From: an uncultured Sinobacteraceae bacterium
GTDB taxonomy: Bacteria; Pseudomonadota; Gammaproteobacteria; Nevskiales; Nevskiaceae
Direction: 5' to 3'
DNA: 64,000 nt
Assembly: GCA_903822975.1 (NCBI GenBank)
Contig: CAIJRD010000017.1
Location: forward strand, 62,001-126,000
This document shows, in pieces, positions 33,330 to 43,911 of this stretch (positions within the stretch are counted from its first letter, which is position 1; the number at the start of each line of letters is the position of its first letter). The position numbers were made by a program, and so were the translations under genes. The notes beneath the pieces were generated by a model that was not told the origin of the DNA, did no database searches, and saw only the letters and a program-made list of their open reading frames with translations.

Positions 33330-34451
33330 CTAAGTTTTTTCGTGCTGTCGTTGCAAAGCCCAATCGATATGGTCTCGGACCATGTCGTCGGCTCCGTCGC
33401 GTCGCGTGAGGAGCGCGCGGCAGATTTCGGCCGAGTAGGGCGCGTTGCCGAGCGCCACCGCCAGGTTGCGCTGCCAGCCGCAATAACCGGCGCGGCGCAG
33501 CGCCATGCCTTCGGTGCGGCTTAGCCACTCGGTTTCGGTCCATTCGAACAGCTCGATCAAGCGAGCCTGATCGAGTCCATGGCGCGGCCTGAAGTCGGAT
33601 TCCGTGCTGTGTTTTGCGTAGCGGTTCCAGGGGCACACGAGCTGGCAGTCGTCGCAGCCGAAGATGCGATTGCCGATGAGTGCACGCAGCTCAAGCGGAA
33701 TCGCATCGCGACTCTCGATCGTCAGATACGAGATGCAGCGACGGGCATCGAGTTGATACGGCGCCACGATCGCGGCGGTCGGGCACAGATCGATACAGGT
33801 GCTGCAACTGCCGCAGAGGTTGCGTGCAGTCTCGGCAGCGCTGGCCGGCAGTACAAGGTCGGTATAGATCTCGCCAAGAAAAAAGAACGAGCCGGCCGTG
33901 CGCTCCAGCAGCAGCGTGTTCTTTCCGATCCAGCCCAGGCCGGCATTGCGCGCCAAGGCTTTTTCAAGTGACGGCGCGCTGTCGGCGAACACGCGAAAGC
34001 CGTGCGGCGCGATCTCGCGCTCCAATTGCAGGGCCAATTGCTTCAGGCGTGCGCGCATCAGCTTGTGATAGTCGCGGCCGAGCGCGTAACGCGAGATGTA
34101 GGCGCGTTCGCCGTCGGCCAGGTTTGCCATCGCGTCGGCGGCCTGCGGCCAGTACGACATGCGCGCGCTGATCACGCTGACCGTGCCCGGCTGCAGACGC
34201 GCCGGGTCGCTGCGCAGCGCAGGGTCGCGAGCCATGTAGGACATGCTGCCGTGGCGCCCGGCAGCGAGCCAGCGGCGCAGGTGATCGGCGTCGTCGTCGA
34301 GGCGGATCTGTGCGACGGCGGCGTCGGCGAATCCCAGCGCGCGTGCCCACTCTGGCAGCTGCCGCGCGAGCGCGGCCGCATCAGGCAGTGCGCGCGGCGC
34401 GGTGGCGCTATTTGAATCGGCCTGCACGATGGGCTGCACGATGGGCTGCAC
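33330..34451 (-). CDS. queG: Epoxyqueuosine reductase
   Basis: Cobalamin- and iron-sulfur-dependent enzyme for the last step of queuosine synthesis, reducing epoxyqueuosine in tRNA. About 373 residues. Two ferredoxin-like cluster motifs are intact: CGSCSTCIDLCP and GCDDCQLVCPW; the conserved Asp region (FADSAP) and GWIGKNTLLL are present. The start is uncertain: three GTG codons (first bases 34451, 34439, 34427) lie one per unit in a 12-bp tandem repeat, which adds QPIV blocks to the N-terminus. It is divergent from nnr with only 13 bases between the longest versions. The queG | nnr-tsaE-ami-mutL order is as in E. coli. Confidence 0.95.
   Translation of the reverse strand: MQPIVQPIVQADSNSATAPRALPDAAALARQLPEWARALGFADAAVAQIRLDDDADHLRRWLAAGRHGSMSYMARDPALRSDPARLQPGTVSVISARMSYWPQAADAMANLADGERAYISRYALGRDYHKLMRARLKQLALQLEREIAPHGFRVFADSAPSLEKALARNAGLGWIGKNTLLLERTAGSFFFLGEIYTDLVLPASAAETARNLCGSCSTCIDLCPTAAIVAPYQLDARRCISYLTIESRDAIPLELRALIGNRIFGCDDCQLVCPWNRYAKHSTESDFRPRHGLDQARLIELFEWTETEWLSRTEGMALRRAGYCGWQRNLAVALGNAPYSAEICRALLTRRDGADDMVRDHIDWALQRQHEKT
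34422..34451. repeat. 12-bp tandem repeat at the queG start
   Basis: CTGCACGATGGG twice (34422-34433, 34434-34445) plus CTGCAC. On the - strand each unit contains a GTG and encodes Q-P-I-V, so copy number changes the candidate start codons of queG. Confidence 0.85.
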
Positions 34452-34464
34452 TTATACTCGAACG

Positions 34465-36012
34465 ATGACCGAAGTCGATGCTGAATTGTCCCACCAAAGC
34501 CTGCCGTTCGCGGCGGGTCGGCTGGCACAGCCGCTCTACCTGGCCGAAGCAGTGCGCGCGATCGAGCACTGCGCGATCGAGCGGCTCGGAATTCCCGGCT
34601 ACGCGCTGATGCAGCGCGCCGCGCAGGCGGCCTGGCAAACCCTGCGTCGTCGCTGGCCCGATACACAGCAAGTGGTGGTGATCTGCGGGCCCGGCAACAA
34701 CGGCGGCGACGGCTACGAGATCGCGCGGCTGGCGCGATCGGCGGGCGTTGCCGTGCAACTGTTCGAACCGCTGCGGCACACGGCGCGCGGCGATGCCTTG
34801 ATTGCGCGCACGGCCTGGCTCGCGGATGGCGGCGATATTGCCGATCGGCTGACTGAGTCGCCGATCGCATCGTCGGCGCGCAAGGCACTCGATCGCGTGA
34901 TTGTCGACGCGCTGTTCGGCACTGGCCTGTCGCGTGCACCCGACGCGGCGGCGCTCGCCGCGATCCATTGGATCAATCAGGCACGCGAGCAGGGCGCTGG
35001 CGTGCTGGCCGTCGATGTGCCGTCGGGACTGTCGTCCGATCGCGGCACGGTGCTGGGCGCAGCGGTGCAGGCGGACGTTACCGCGACCTTCGTCGCACGC
35101 AAGCCGGGGCTCTATACGGGTCAGGGTGCGGCCTATTCCGGCGCAGTCGCATTCGACGATCTGCAGGTGCCAACGGCGGCCTACGACGTCACCCCGGCCG
35201 TCGCCGAACTGCAGCAGCGACGTGATCTGCGCCACTGGTTGCCGCCACGCCGACGCACCGCCCACAAGGGCGACAACGGCCATGTGCTGATCGTCGGCGG
35301 CGACCACGGTACGACCGGCGCGATCTTGCTGTGTGCGCGCGCCTGCCTGCGCGCCGGTGCCGGCTTGGTGACGGTGGCGACGCGCCGTGAACATGCGCTC
35401 GCGCTGACCGCCGCACAGCCCGAACTGATGTGTCACGGCGTCGACAGCGCAGCAGAGCTCGCACCGCTGCTGGCGCGCGCGAACGTCGTCGCAATCGGTC
35501 CCGGGCTGGGTCAGAGCGACTGGGCGCGCAGTTTGCTGGATGCGGTCGACGCAAGCTCCAAGCCGCAGGTTGCCGATGCCGATGCGCTCAACCTGCTCGC
35601 ACAGCGGCTGAACGTGCATGCGCAACGCGTACTCACGCCGCATCCCGGCGAGGCCGCACGCTTGCTCGGCGTCGATAATCAAACACTCCAAGCCGATCGC
35701 ATCGGGTCGGCACGCGCGCTGCAGCAGCGCTATGGCGGCGTCGTCGTACTCAAGGGTGCCGGCACGCTGGTGGCGGGCGAAACAATGCAACTGTGTCCGT
35801 TCGGAAATCCCGGCATGGGCGTCGGCGGCATGGGCGACGCCTTGACCGGAATTATTGCCGCCCTGATGGCGCAGCGCCTGCCGCTCGAGGTCGCCGCCAA
35901 TGCCGGTGTGCTGGTCCACGCGCTGGCGGGCGACCGCGCGGCCACGCAGGGCGAACGCGGACTGCTGCCGGGCGATCTGATCGAGCAGCTGCGCTCGATC
36001 GTCAATCCCTGA
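34465..36012 (+). CDS. nnr: Bifunctional NAD(P)HX epimerase / ADP-dependent dehydratase
   Basis: Repairs hydrated, damaged NADH and NADPH. The ATG at 34465 gives 515 residues. The N-terminal YjeF_N epimerase domain (about 1-220) has ICGPGNNGGDGYEIARLA and VDVPSGLSSDRG. The C-terminal ribokinase-like dehydratase domain has HKGDNGHVLIVGG, IGPGLGQSDWA, LTPHPGEAARLL and the catalytic GMGVGGMGDALTGII. Both domains look active. A TATACT lies only six bases before the start codon, so a very short or absent leader is possible. It begins the nnr-tsaE-amiC-mutL group. Confidence 0.95.
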   Translation: MTEVDAELSHQSLPFAAGRLAQPLYLAEAVRAIEHCAIERLGIPGYALMQRAAQAAWQTLRRRWPDTQQVVVICGPGNNGGDGYEIARLARSAGVAVQLFEPLRHTARGDALIARTAWLADGGDIADRLTESPIASSARKALDRVIVDALFGTGLSRAPDAAALAAIHWINQAREQGAGVLAVDVPSGLSSDRGTVLGAAVQADVTATFVARKPGLYTGQGAAYSGAVAFDDLQVPTAAYDVTPAVAELQQRRDLRHWLPPRRRTAHKGDNGHVLIVGGDHGTTGAILLCARACLRAGAGLVTVATRREHALALTAAQPELMCHGVDSAAELAPLLARANVVAIGPGLGQSDWARSLLDAVDASSKPQVADADALNLLAQRLNVHAQRVLTPHPGEAARLLGVDNQTLQADRIGSARALQQRYGGVVVLKGAGTLVAGETMQLCPFGNPGMGVGGMGDALTGIIAALMAQRLPLEVAANAGVLVHALAGDRAATQGERGLLPGDLIEQLRSIVNP

Positions 36013-36120
36013 TCAAAATCCGATGAACGCCGACGACATCACGCGCCGCGTGACGACGCCGGATGCGGCTTCTGTCGCCTCGGCGCGAACGCCGTGGTCG
36101 GCATTCGTAGAATGCGCGAC

Positions 36121-36624
<504 letters not shown>

Positions 36625-36644
36625 AAAACATTAACTAGTCGCTC

Positions 36645-36686
36645 AGAGCTATTGATTCGGAAAGAAAAGCTCTTGCTTGTTTTTTA
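36645..36686 (+). terminator. Weak terminator-like hairpin after tsaE
   Basis: AGAGCT (36645-36650) can pair with AGCTCT (36668-36673), followed by TGCTTGTTTTTT. The 17-base loop makes it weak. Confidence 0.3.
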
Positions 36687-36701
36687 ACTTAACGCTATCT
36701 T
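36673..36701 (+). promoter_or_regulatory. Candidate promoter of amiC
   Basis: TTGCTT (36673-36678), 17-base spacer, TATCTT (36696-36701), in an AT-rich patch that contrasts with the surroundings. Transcription would begin about 23 bases before the amiC ATG. Confidence 0.45.
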
Positions 36702-36730
36702 CCAGTTTGATCATCCCCGTTGGGGGCTCT

Positions 36731-38143
36731 ATGCGCGGGAAACGCTCGCTGTTGGGCGCACTGATTTGCCTGTTCGGCACCGCCGCTGCCTCGGCGTCGG
36801 AACTGCGCGAGCTGCATTTGCTCGATGGCCCCGACAGCACCCGCGCGGTGCTCGATCTCGATACCGAATCGCACTACCAGATGTTTACGCTGGCGAACCC
36901 GGATCGTCTGGTCATCGACATCAGCGGCGCACATCGGGCGAGCGGCTTGCAGCTCGACGCCGGCAAGGGTGTGGTCAAGGGGGTGCGCACCGGTCCGCAA
37001 AATGGCGGCCTGCGCGTCGTCATCGATCTGACCGCGCCGGTGTCGCCGAAAAGCTTCGGCCTGGCGCCAAGCGAAGGCTACGGCTACCGCCTGATCCTCG
37101 ATCTGTTCCGCACCGATGCCGCCGCCGCGCAGGCGGGTGTGCCCGCGCCCGCGCCGGTGGAAACGGTGGCGACAATCGAACCGGCGCCGACGACACAAAG
37201 CGCTTCGATGGCGGTGGTGCCAGGGCAGAAAGGCAGCACGGCGTCGGTGCTGAAGAACCAGCCGGTCGCACCACTCGCACGTCCCGCCAGCGATGCGGTT
37301 GCGCAGGTCACCATTGCGCCGCCGCCGCAAAGTCTCAGCGACAAGTTGCAGCTGACCAACAAGCAGATCGTCGTTGCGGTCGATGCCGGGCACGGCGGCG
37401 AAGATCCGGGTGCACGTGGTCCGGGCGGACTGCAGGAAAAAGAAGTGACGCTGGCGATCGCGAAGCGGCTGGCTGCACGCATCAACAGTCAGCCCGGCAT
37501 GCGCGCGGTCCTGACGCGCGATGGCGACTACTACGTTGGCCTGCGCGAGCGCACCGTGAAGGCGCGGCAGGCGCAAGCCGATCTGTTCGTCTCGATCCAT
37601 TGCAACGCCAACCCGAATCACAGTACGCGCGGTACCGCGGTGTATGTGCTGTCCGATCACGGCGCATCCAGCGAGCAGGCGCGCTGGCTGGCGAACAGCG
37701 AAAACTCCGCCGACATGGTCGGCGGCGTCAAGCTGCACGACAAGGACGCCGATCTCGCCGCCGTGCTGATCGACATCTCGCAGTCGGCGACGATGGATGC
37801 GAGTTTCGATCTCGGCACGCGCATGCTGTCCTCGCTCGGCCGCGTCAATCCGCTGAATACGGCTTCGGTGCAGCAGGCAGGATTCATGGTGCTGAAGTCG
37901 CCGGACATTCCCTCGGTGCTGGTTGAAACCGCCTTCATCAGCAACCCGACCGAAGAGCGTCTGCTCGGCAGCGACGAGTATCAGGACAAGCTCGCCGGTT
38001 CGATCTACGACGGCGTGCGCGGATACTTCTCGCGCTACCGGCCGTTGCAGCAGGTGGCGAAGAACGACAGCAACGACGATCGCGTCGAAACGCGCAACAG
38101 CACGCGCGGAAAGACGCTGCCGGTGAGTCTCAACCGGCGCTAG
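36731..38143 (+). CDS. amiC: N-acetylmuramoyl-L-alanine amidase (AmiB/AmiC type)
   Basis: Periplasmic zinc amidase that splits septal peptidoglycan during cell separation. The ATG at 36731 gives 470 residues and a Sec signal (RSLLGALICLFGTAAASA). An AMIN domain covers about residues 25-130 and targets the septum. A Pro/Ala-rich linker follows, then the Amidase_3 domain from about residue 215 with zinc ligands in DAGHGGEDPGA, the Glu in LQEKEVTLAIA and SIHCNAN, and the catalytic Glu in VETAFISNP. There is no LysM at the C-terminus. The position before mutL corresponds to amiB of E. coli. Confidence 0.94.
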   Translation: MRGKRSLLGALICLFGTAAASASELRELHLLDGPDSTRAVLDLDTESHYQMFTLANPDRLVIDISGAHRASGLQLDAGKGVVKGVRTGPQNGGLRVVIDLTAPVSPKSFGLAPSEGYGYRLILDLFRTDAAAAQAGVPAPAPVETVATIEPAPTTQSASMAVVPGQKGSTASVLKNQPVAPLARPASDAVAQVTIAPPPQSLSDKLQLTNKQIVVAVDAGHGGEDPGARGPGGLQEKEVTLAIAKRLAARINSQPGMRAVLTRDGDYYVGLRERTVKARQAQADLFVSIHCNANPNHSTRGTAVYVLSDHGASSEQARWLANSENSADMVGGVKLHDKDADLAAVLIDISQSATMDASFDLGTRMLSSLGRVNPLNTASVQQAGFMVLKSPDIPSVLVETAFISNPTEERLLGSDEYQDKLAGSIYDGVRGYFSRYRPLQQVAKNDSNDDRVETRNSTRGKTLPVSLNRR

Positions 38144-38461
38144 TCGGGCGACGCGCATTGCGCGTTGACCACGCACACTCCTTGCGCTCAGGCCACGCCG
38201 CTGTGCGGGCCGCTCGCGATCCGGTACGACCTAGCGACGAGACGGCCCGACAATCGCGCGCCACTGGCTGCGCGAAGCTCGCCTCGACACCCAAGCGGGT
38301 ATGCTTTGAGCCGGTCAGGCTCCAGGAACCGCAGTGCCCGCATTCTCCATTCTTCGCCTAGGCGTGCGCGCCGCAATTTGCGAACGTACGACTGCGCTGC
38401 GCCTATGCATTGAGGCCGCAGAGCGCGACGGGACTGCGCGACCAAGGCTGAATTCGCGCGT
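38144..38461. other. Intergenic spacer amiC-mutL
   Basis: 318 GC-rich bases. No gene, terminator with T-run or repeat is evident. Confidence 0.45.
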
Positions 38462-40351
38462 ATGAGTATCCGCATCCTGCCGGATCAGCTGATCAACCAG
38501 ATCGCTGCCGGCGAAGTGGTCGAACGTCCGGCCGCGGTGATCAAGGAACTGATCGAGAACAGTCTCGATGCCGGCGCACGGCGCGTGGAAATCGACATCG
38601 AGCAGGGCGGTCTGGGGCTGATGCGCATCCGCGACGACGGCTGCGGCATTCCGCGCGATCAACTCGCGCTGGCGCTGCAGCGGCATGCCACCAGCAAGAT
38701 CGGCAGCCTCGACGATCTTGAGCGTGTCGCCAGCTTCGGCTTTCGCGGTGAAGCCTTGCCGAGCATCGCCGCGGTGTCGCGCTTCAGCCTCAGCTCGCGT
38801 ACGGCGGGCGACTCGCACGGCTGGACCCTCGCCGGTGCCGGCCTGCCCGACGATGCACCGCCGAAGGCAATTGCGCATCCGCCGGGTACGACGATCGAAG
38901 TGCGCGATCTGTTCTACAACACGCCGGCACGTCGAAAATTCATGCGCGCCGAGAGCACCGAGTTTCGTCACATCGATCAGCTGGTGCGGCGCCTGGCGCT
39001 GTCGCGGTTCGACCTGCAGCTGACGCTGAAGCACAACGGACGCCGCGCGCTGGAACTCGATGCGGCGGATGCTTCGGCGCAAGCCGCGCGCGTGGCACGC
39101 GTGCTGGGCGACGAGTTTCTTGCCAACGCGGTCGCGCTCGACGAGTCGCGGCCGTTCGTGGATGGCGACCTGCGGCTGTGGGGTTGGGCGGCGCTGCCGA
39201 GCTTCGCGCGCGCGCAGCCCGATTTTCAATATCTGTACGTCAACGGCCGCATGGTGCGCGACAAGCTGCTCGGCCACGCGCTGCGGCGCGCCTACGCCGA
39301 TGCGCTGCACAGCACGCGTTACCCGGCCTTCGTGCTGTATCTGGAGCTCGATCCGGCCGGTGTCGATGTCAACGTGCACCCGGCGAAGAGCGAGGTGCGC
39401 TTTCGCCGTTCGAGCCAGGTTCACGATTTCCTGTTGGGCTGCGTGCATCAGTTGCTACGACGCGTGCGACCGGAGCCAGCGCTACATCATCGCGTGCCAC
39501 TCGGCGCGCCGCAGGACGACACACCGCGACAGACGCCATTCGCATACCGCACGACTGCACAGTATGGCGCTGCAAGCGAGGTGCGCGAGTCGGCGGCGGG
39601 CGTCGCATCGACGGCCTGGCCGCTGTATGCGGCATCGTCGCGCTTCGATCGCAGTCCAGGCGCCTTGACCGCGGAAATCGACCGGAGGGCCGACGCTGCC
39701 GTTTTGCAGCGCCCGCAGTTTGACGATCACGCGCGCGACGACAGCACGGCTACGCAGCTGCCGACCGAAGCGCTCGGTCGTGCGCTCGCACAGCTGCACG
39801 GCGTGTTCATCCTCGCCGAGAACGCGCAAGGCCTGGTGCTGGTCGATGCCCACGCCGCCCACGAGCGCGTGATCTACGAACGCTTCAAGCAGGAAGTCGC
39901 ACGCGGAGCGATTCCGTCGCAGAGCCTGCTGGTGCCGCATACGGTTCGCGTCGGCGAAGAGGGTGCCGATCATCTTGATGCGCAGGCCGAACCACTCGCG
40001 CAACTGGGTCTGACGATTGATCGCGCGGGGCCAGACAGCGTGCGCGTACGCGCGGTGCCACCGCTGCTGGCCAAGACCGATCTGGATGCGCTGTTGCTGA
40101 GCCTTGCCCGCGATGAGGCCGACGGCGCCGGTCATTTCGACGAAGCGCTCGATGCACAACATCGCGTGCTGGCCGACATGGCCTGTCGCGCGGCGATCAA
40201 GGCCAATCGGCGCATGACCTTGCCGGAGATGGACGCCTTGCTGCGCGACATGGAGCGCACCGATCTCGCCGGCCAGTGCAATCACGGCCGACCGACCTGG
40301 GTGCAGATCGGCAAGGCCGAACTCGATCGACTGTTCTTGCGCGGACGCTGA
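38462..40351 (+). CDS. mutL: DNA mismatch repair protein MutL
   Basis: GHKL ATPase that links MutS mismatch recognition to strand excision. 629 residues. The N-terminal ATPase motifs are complete: IAAGEVVERPAAVIKELIEN with the N-box (SLDAGA), DDGCGIP, and ATSKI...GFRGEAL. The C-terminal dimerisation domain has LVDAHAAHERVIYERFK and ends with CNHGRPTWVQI. No DQHA(x)2E(x)4E endonuclease motif is seen, as expected for an organism relying on MutH-type or other nicking. It starts at the ATG at 38462. miaA and hfq, which follow mutL in many relatives, are absent here. Confidence 0.97.
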   Translation: MSIRILPDQLINQIAAGEVVERPAAVIKELIENSLDAGARRVEIDIEQGGLGLMRIRDDGCGIPRDQLALALQRHATSKIGSLDDLERVASFGFRGEALPSIAAVSRFSLSSRTAGDSHGWTLAGAGLPDDAPPKAIAHPPGTTIEVRDLFYNTPARRKFMRAESTEFRHIDQLVRRLALSRFDLQLTLKHNGRRALELDAADASAQAARVARVLGDEFLANAVALDESRPFVDGDLRLWGWAALPSFARAQPDFQYLYVNGRMVRDKLLGHALRRAYADALHSTRYPAFVLYLELDPAGVDVNVHPAKSEVRFRRSSQVHDFLLGCVHQLLRRVRPEPALHHRVPLGAPQDDTPRQTPFAYRTTAQYGAASEVRESAAGVASTAWPLYAASSRFDRSPGALTAEIDRRADAAVLQRPQFDDHARDDSTATQLPTEALGRALAQLHGVFILAENAQGLVLVDAHAAHERVIYERFKQEVARGAIPSQSLLVPHTVRVGEEGADHLDAQAEPLAQLGLTIDRAGPDSVRVRAVPPLLAKTDLDALLLSLARDEADGAGHFDEALDAQHRVLADMACRAAIKANRRMTLPEMDALLRDMERTDLAGQCNHGRPTWVQIGKAELDRLFLRGR

Positions 40352-40400
40352 AACTTCTGTGCGTTCCAGATCGCAAGTCCAGCGCACGTCGACTTGCATC

Positions 40401-40419
40401 CGCGCCGCGCCCCGGCGCG
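40401..40419 (+). terminator. GC-rich hairpin after mutL
   Basis: 7-bp stem CGCGCCG/CGGCGCG with loop CGCCC, without a T-run. It could slow or end transcription from mutL. Confidence 0.3.
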
Positions 40420-40524
40420 CAAGTGATAGGCATTAATTGTCAGCCGCTGCCTACGATCTGACACAGTGTCGCGATTAAGCTGTGCCAACCATGACAGCCG
40501 TCATGCATTCAACAGGAGCGCACC

Positions 40525-41025
40525 ATGAGTTTGTTCAGCTTCGTCAAATCGATTGGCGAGAAACTGGCTGGCGGCAAGCCGCCGAGCGCGCAGGCGCTGA
40601 TGGATCACATCAAGGCGCTCGATCTGAAGATCGACAAGCTGTTCATCTCCTGGGATGACAAAACCTGCATTCTGTTCGGCAACGTGCCGGACCAGGCCGA
40701 AAAGGAGAAGGCGATTCTCGCAGTCGGCAATATCGACGGCGTCGAGCAGGTCATCGACAAACTGAAAATCGTCGACGGTGCTGGCGCCGGCGGCACCAAC
40801 CTCGACAGCGCAGCGCCTGAAACAGTCGATCCGAGCAAGGAGCCGGTGGGTCAGTCCGAGGCGACGTTCTACACCGTCAAATCGGGCGACACGCTGTCGA
40901 AAATCGCCAAGGAAAACTACGGCGACGCGAACAAGTACCCGGCGGTTTTCGAAGCCAACAAGCCGATGCTGAAGAGTCCGGACAAGATCTTCCCCGGCCA
41001 GGTCCTGCGCATTCCCAGGCTCTGA
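40525..41025 (+). CDS. BON and LysM domain protein (YgaU/Kbp-like)
   Basis: A 166-residue protein. The N-terminal half matches a BON domain (about residues 20-85) and the C-terminal part is a LysM module (FYTVKSGDTLSKIAKENYGDANKY...PGQVLRIPRL). The two-domain order and length match E. coli YgaU/Kbp, a potassium-binding protein; no signal peptide is seen, as in Kbp. A good site CAGGAG precedes the ATG at 40525. Potassium binding is inferred from the family only. Confidence 0.88.
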   Translation: MSLFSFVKSIGEKLAGGKPPSAQALMDHIKALDLKIDKLFISWDDKTCILFGNVPDQAEKEKAILAVGNIDGVEQVIDKLKIVDGAGAGGTNLDSAAPETVDPSKEPVGQSEATFYTVKSGDTLSKIAKENYGDANKYPAVFEANKPMLKSPDKIFPGQVLRIPRL

Positions 41026-42534
<1,509 letters not shown>

Positions 42535-42541
42535 ACTTCAC

Positions 42542-42565
42542 ACGGCGGCGCTGATGCGCCGCCGT
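42542..42565 (+). terminator. Hairpin after astC
   Basis: Perfect 10-bp stem ACGGCGGCGC/GCGCCGCCGT with loop TGAT, eight bases after the astC stop codon. The T content after it is low. Confidence 0.6.
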
Positions 42566-42968
42566 CGTTCACGCACTCAGCGGTTTGCTCTGCATGCGCG
42601 GCGCGTACCGGGACCCGGTACGCAACTGCTTCGTCAGCCCGAATTCCTTGTCAGCCCGAGCGAGTCGACCGGCGTGAATCGGCGGAGTGAATCGGCGGAG
42701 TGAATCTGCGGAGTGAATCTGCGGAGTGAATCTGCGGAGTGAATCTGCGGAGTGAATCTGCGGAGTGAATCGGCGGAGTGACGGCTGCCTGAATCGGACG
42801 CTTGATTGGGCCGCTCGCAGAGGGCAGTTCGCACTGAGCGCCGGTAGTGCTGGTTGGTCGATCGGCGCGCCCGACCACGCGTACCCGCGCACACCCGGAA
42901 TCGTGATTCACAAGGCGTGCGGCGCGATGTCATCGTCCACGCGCGCAAGCCTGATCGAGCAAGGCGAG
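42566..42968. other. Intergenic spacer astC-gspB
   Basis: About 400 bases between convergent genes. Besides the 13-bp tandem array listed separately, nothing is recognised. Confidence 0.5.
42674..42777. repeat. 13-bp tandem array, eight copies
   Basis: Eight exact-length units from 42674: units 1, 2 and 8 read GTGAATCGGCGGA, units 3-7 GTGAATCTGCGGA. The two variants differ by one base in an ordered pattern (outer units G, inner units T), showing recent expansion of the inner type. It is not a CRISPR: there are no spacers. Confidence 0.95.
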
Positions 42969-43898
42969 CTAGTGATTCATCGCGTACAGCACGCGCTGAC
43001 CCTGCCAGTCGAACACGATGCCTTCGGGCACGATGCCGGCGATTCGCGGCCCTTGCGGCAGGCGGTCGTTCTCGTGGTAGCGCTTGCCATCGATCAGCAC
43101 AAAGCGTTGCGCGGGGACTTCGCTGTAGGCGTGCACATCGACGGTGATCGGCGGAAAGCTCGCGCGGAACGAGTCCGGCATTTCGCGCAGATTTTGTGTA
43201 CTGCCACCGGCTGGCGACGCGGCGGTCGTCGGGCTTGCATCCGATGCGTTGTCGTCGACGCTCGACGCCGCCGCGCCGGTTGTTGCGGACCCCGAATCCA
43301 GTGCTGACACCGGCGCTGCGTTGGCCATGTCTTGCGCGCCGTCGCGTTGCTGCATCCGGTTGCGTGCCGGCGTCGGATGCTCACGCTGTTCGCGCGCACG
43401 CATGATCTCGGCCTGCGCGGCGGCCGGCAGCGGATCGCCGTTGGCGTCGTTCATCTCCGCATTGGGATCGAGTTCGTAGTTCTCGGTGCCGTCCTTGCCG
43501 TTCTCCTGCGGCTGCTCGTCGATGTCGTTGAGCGTGGTGATGGTGCCGTCGTCTTCGACGGCCTCCGACGAGGTCGACGACGAAGCAGTTGTCGCTGCAC
43601 TCGGTGCGGGCGCGAGCGCGGCTTGCGCTGGCGCCGGCTGCGGCGCGCTGGTCGCAGCGGTGGGCCCAACAGCCGTAGGTTGCGCGGCCGTCGACACGGC
43701 ATCGTGGCGGCCGCGACCGACCAGCAGAAAGGTCAGCAGCGCTGCCGCCGCGGCCGAAACCAGCGCCGGGATCAGCCAGCGTTTCCAGGCCGGCGCGGGT
43801 TCGCCGCTGCCGGTCGGCGGCAGTTCGTCGAGCAACGCGGAAGTACCCGCGCGGCGCTCGCGTTCGGCGCGTTTCAGCGCCTCCAGGATGTAGCTCAT
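42969..43898 (-). CDS. gspB: GspB-like type II secretion assembly protein
   Basis: A 309-residue bitopic inner-membrane protein. The ATG at 43898-43896 gives the typical start MSYILEALKRAERERR of GspB/ExeB-like proteins. One transmembrane helix (LIPALVSAAAAALLTFLLVG) lies near residues 42-62, then a long disordered Ala/Pro/Ser/Thr-rich periplasmic stretch, and a C-terminal beta-rich domain (INVDVHAYSEVPAQRFVLI-like, ending VFDWQGQRVLYAMNH) as in PulB/ExeB. It works with GspA in placing the secretin through the peptidoglycan. gspA ends 13 bases upstream. No other gsp genes are in the window. Confidence 0.85.
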   Translation of the reverse strand: MSYILEALKRAERERRAGTSALLDELPPTGSGEPAPAWKRWLIPALVSAAAAALLTFLLVGRGRHDAVSTAAQPTAVGPTAATSAPQPAPAQAALAPAPSAATTASSSTSSEAVEDDGTITTLNDIDEQPQENGKDGTENYELDPNAEMNDANGDPLPAAAQAEIMRAREQREHPTPARNRMQQRDGAQDMANAAPVSALDSGSATTGAAASSVDDNASDASPTTAASPAGGSTQNLREMPDSFRASFPPITVDVHAYSEVPAQRFVLIDGKRYHENDRLPQGPRIAGIVPEGIVFDWQGQRVLYAMNH

Positions 43899-43911
43899 GC
43901 CAGGATGGACT

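Noticed and set aside
42674-42777. Possible CRISPR array
   Set aside because: Units are directly adjacent with no spacers and only 13 bp long; no cas genes are nearby.
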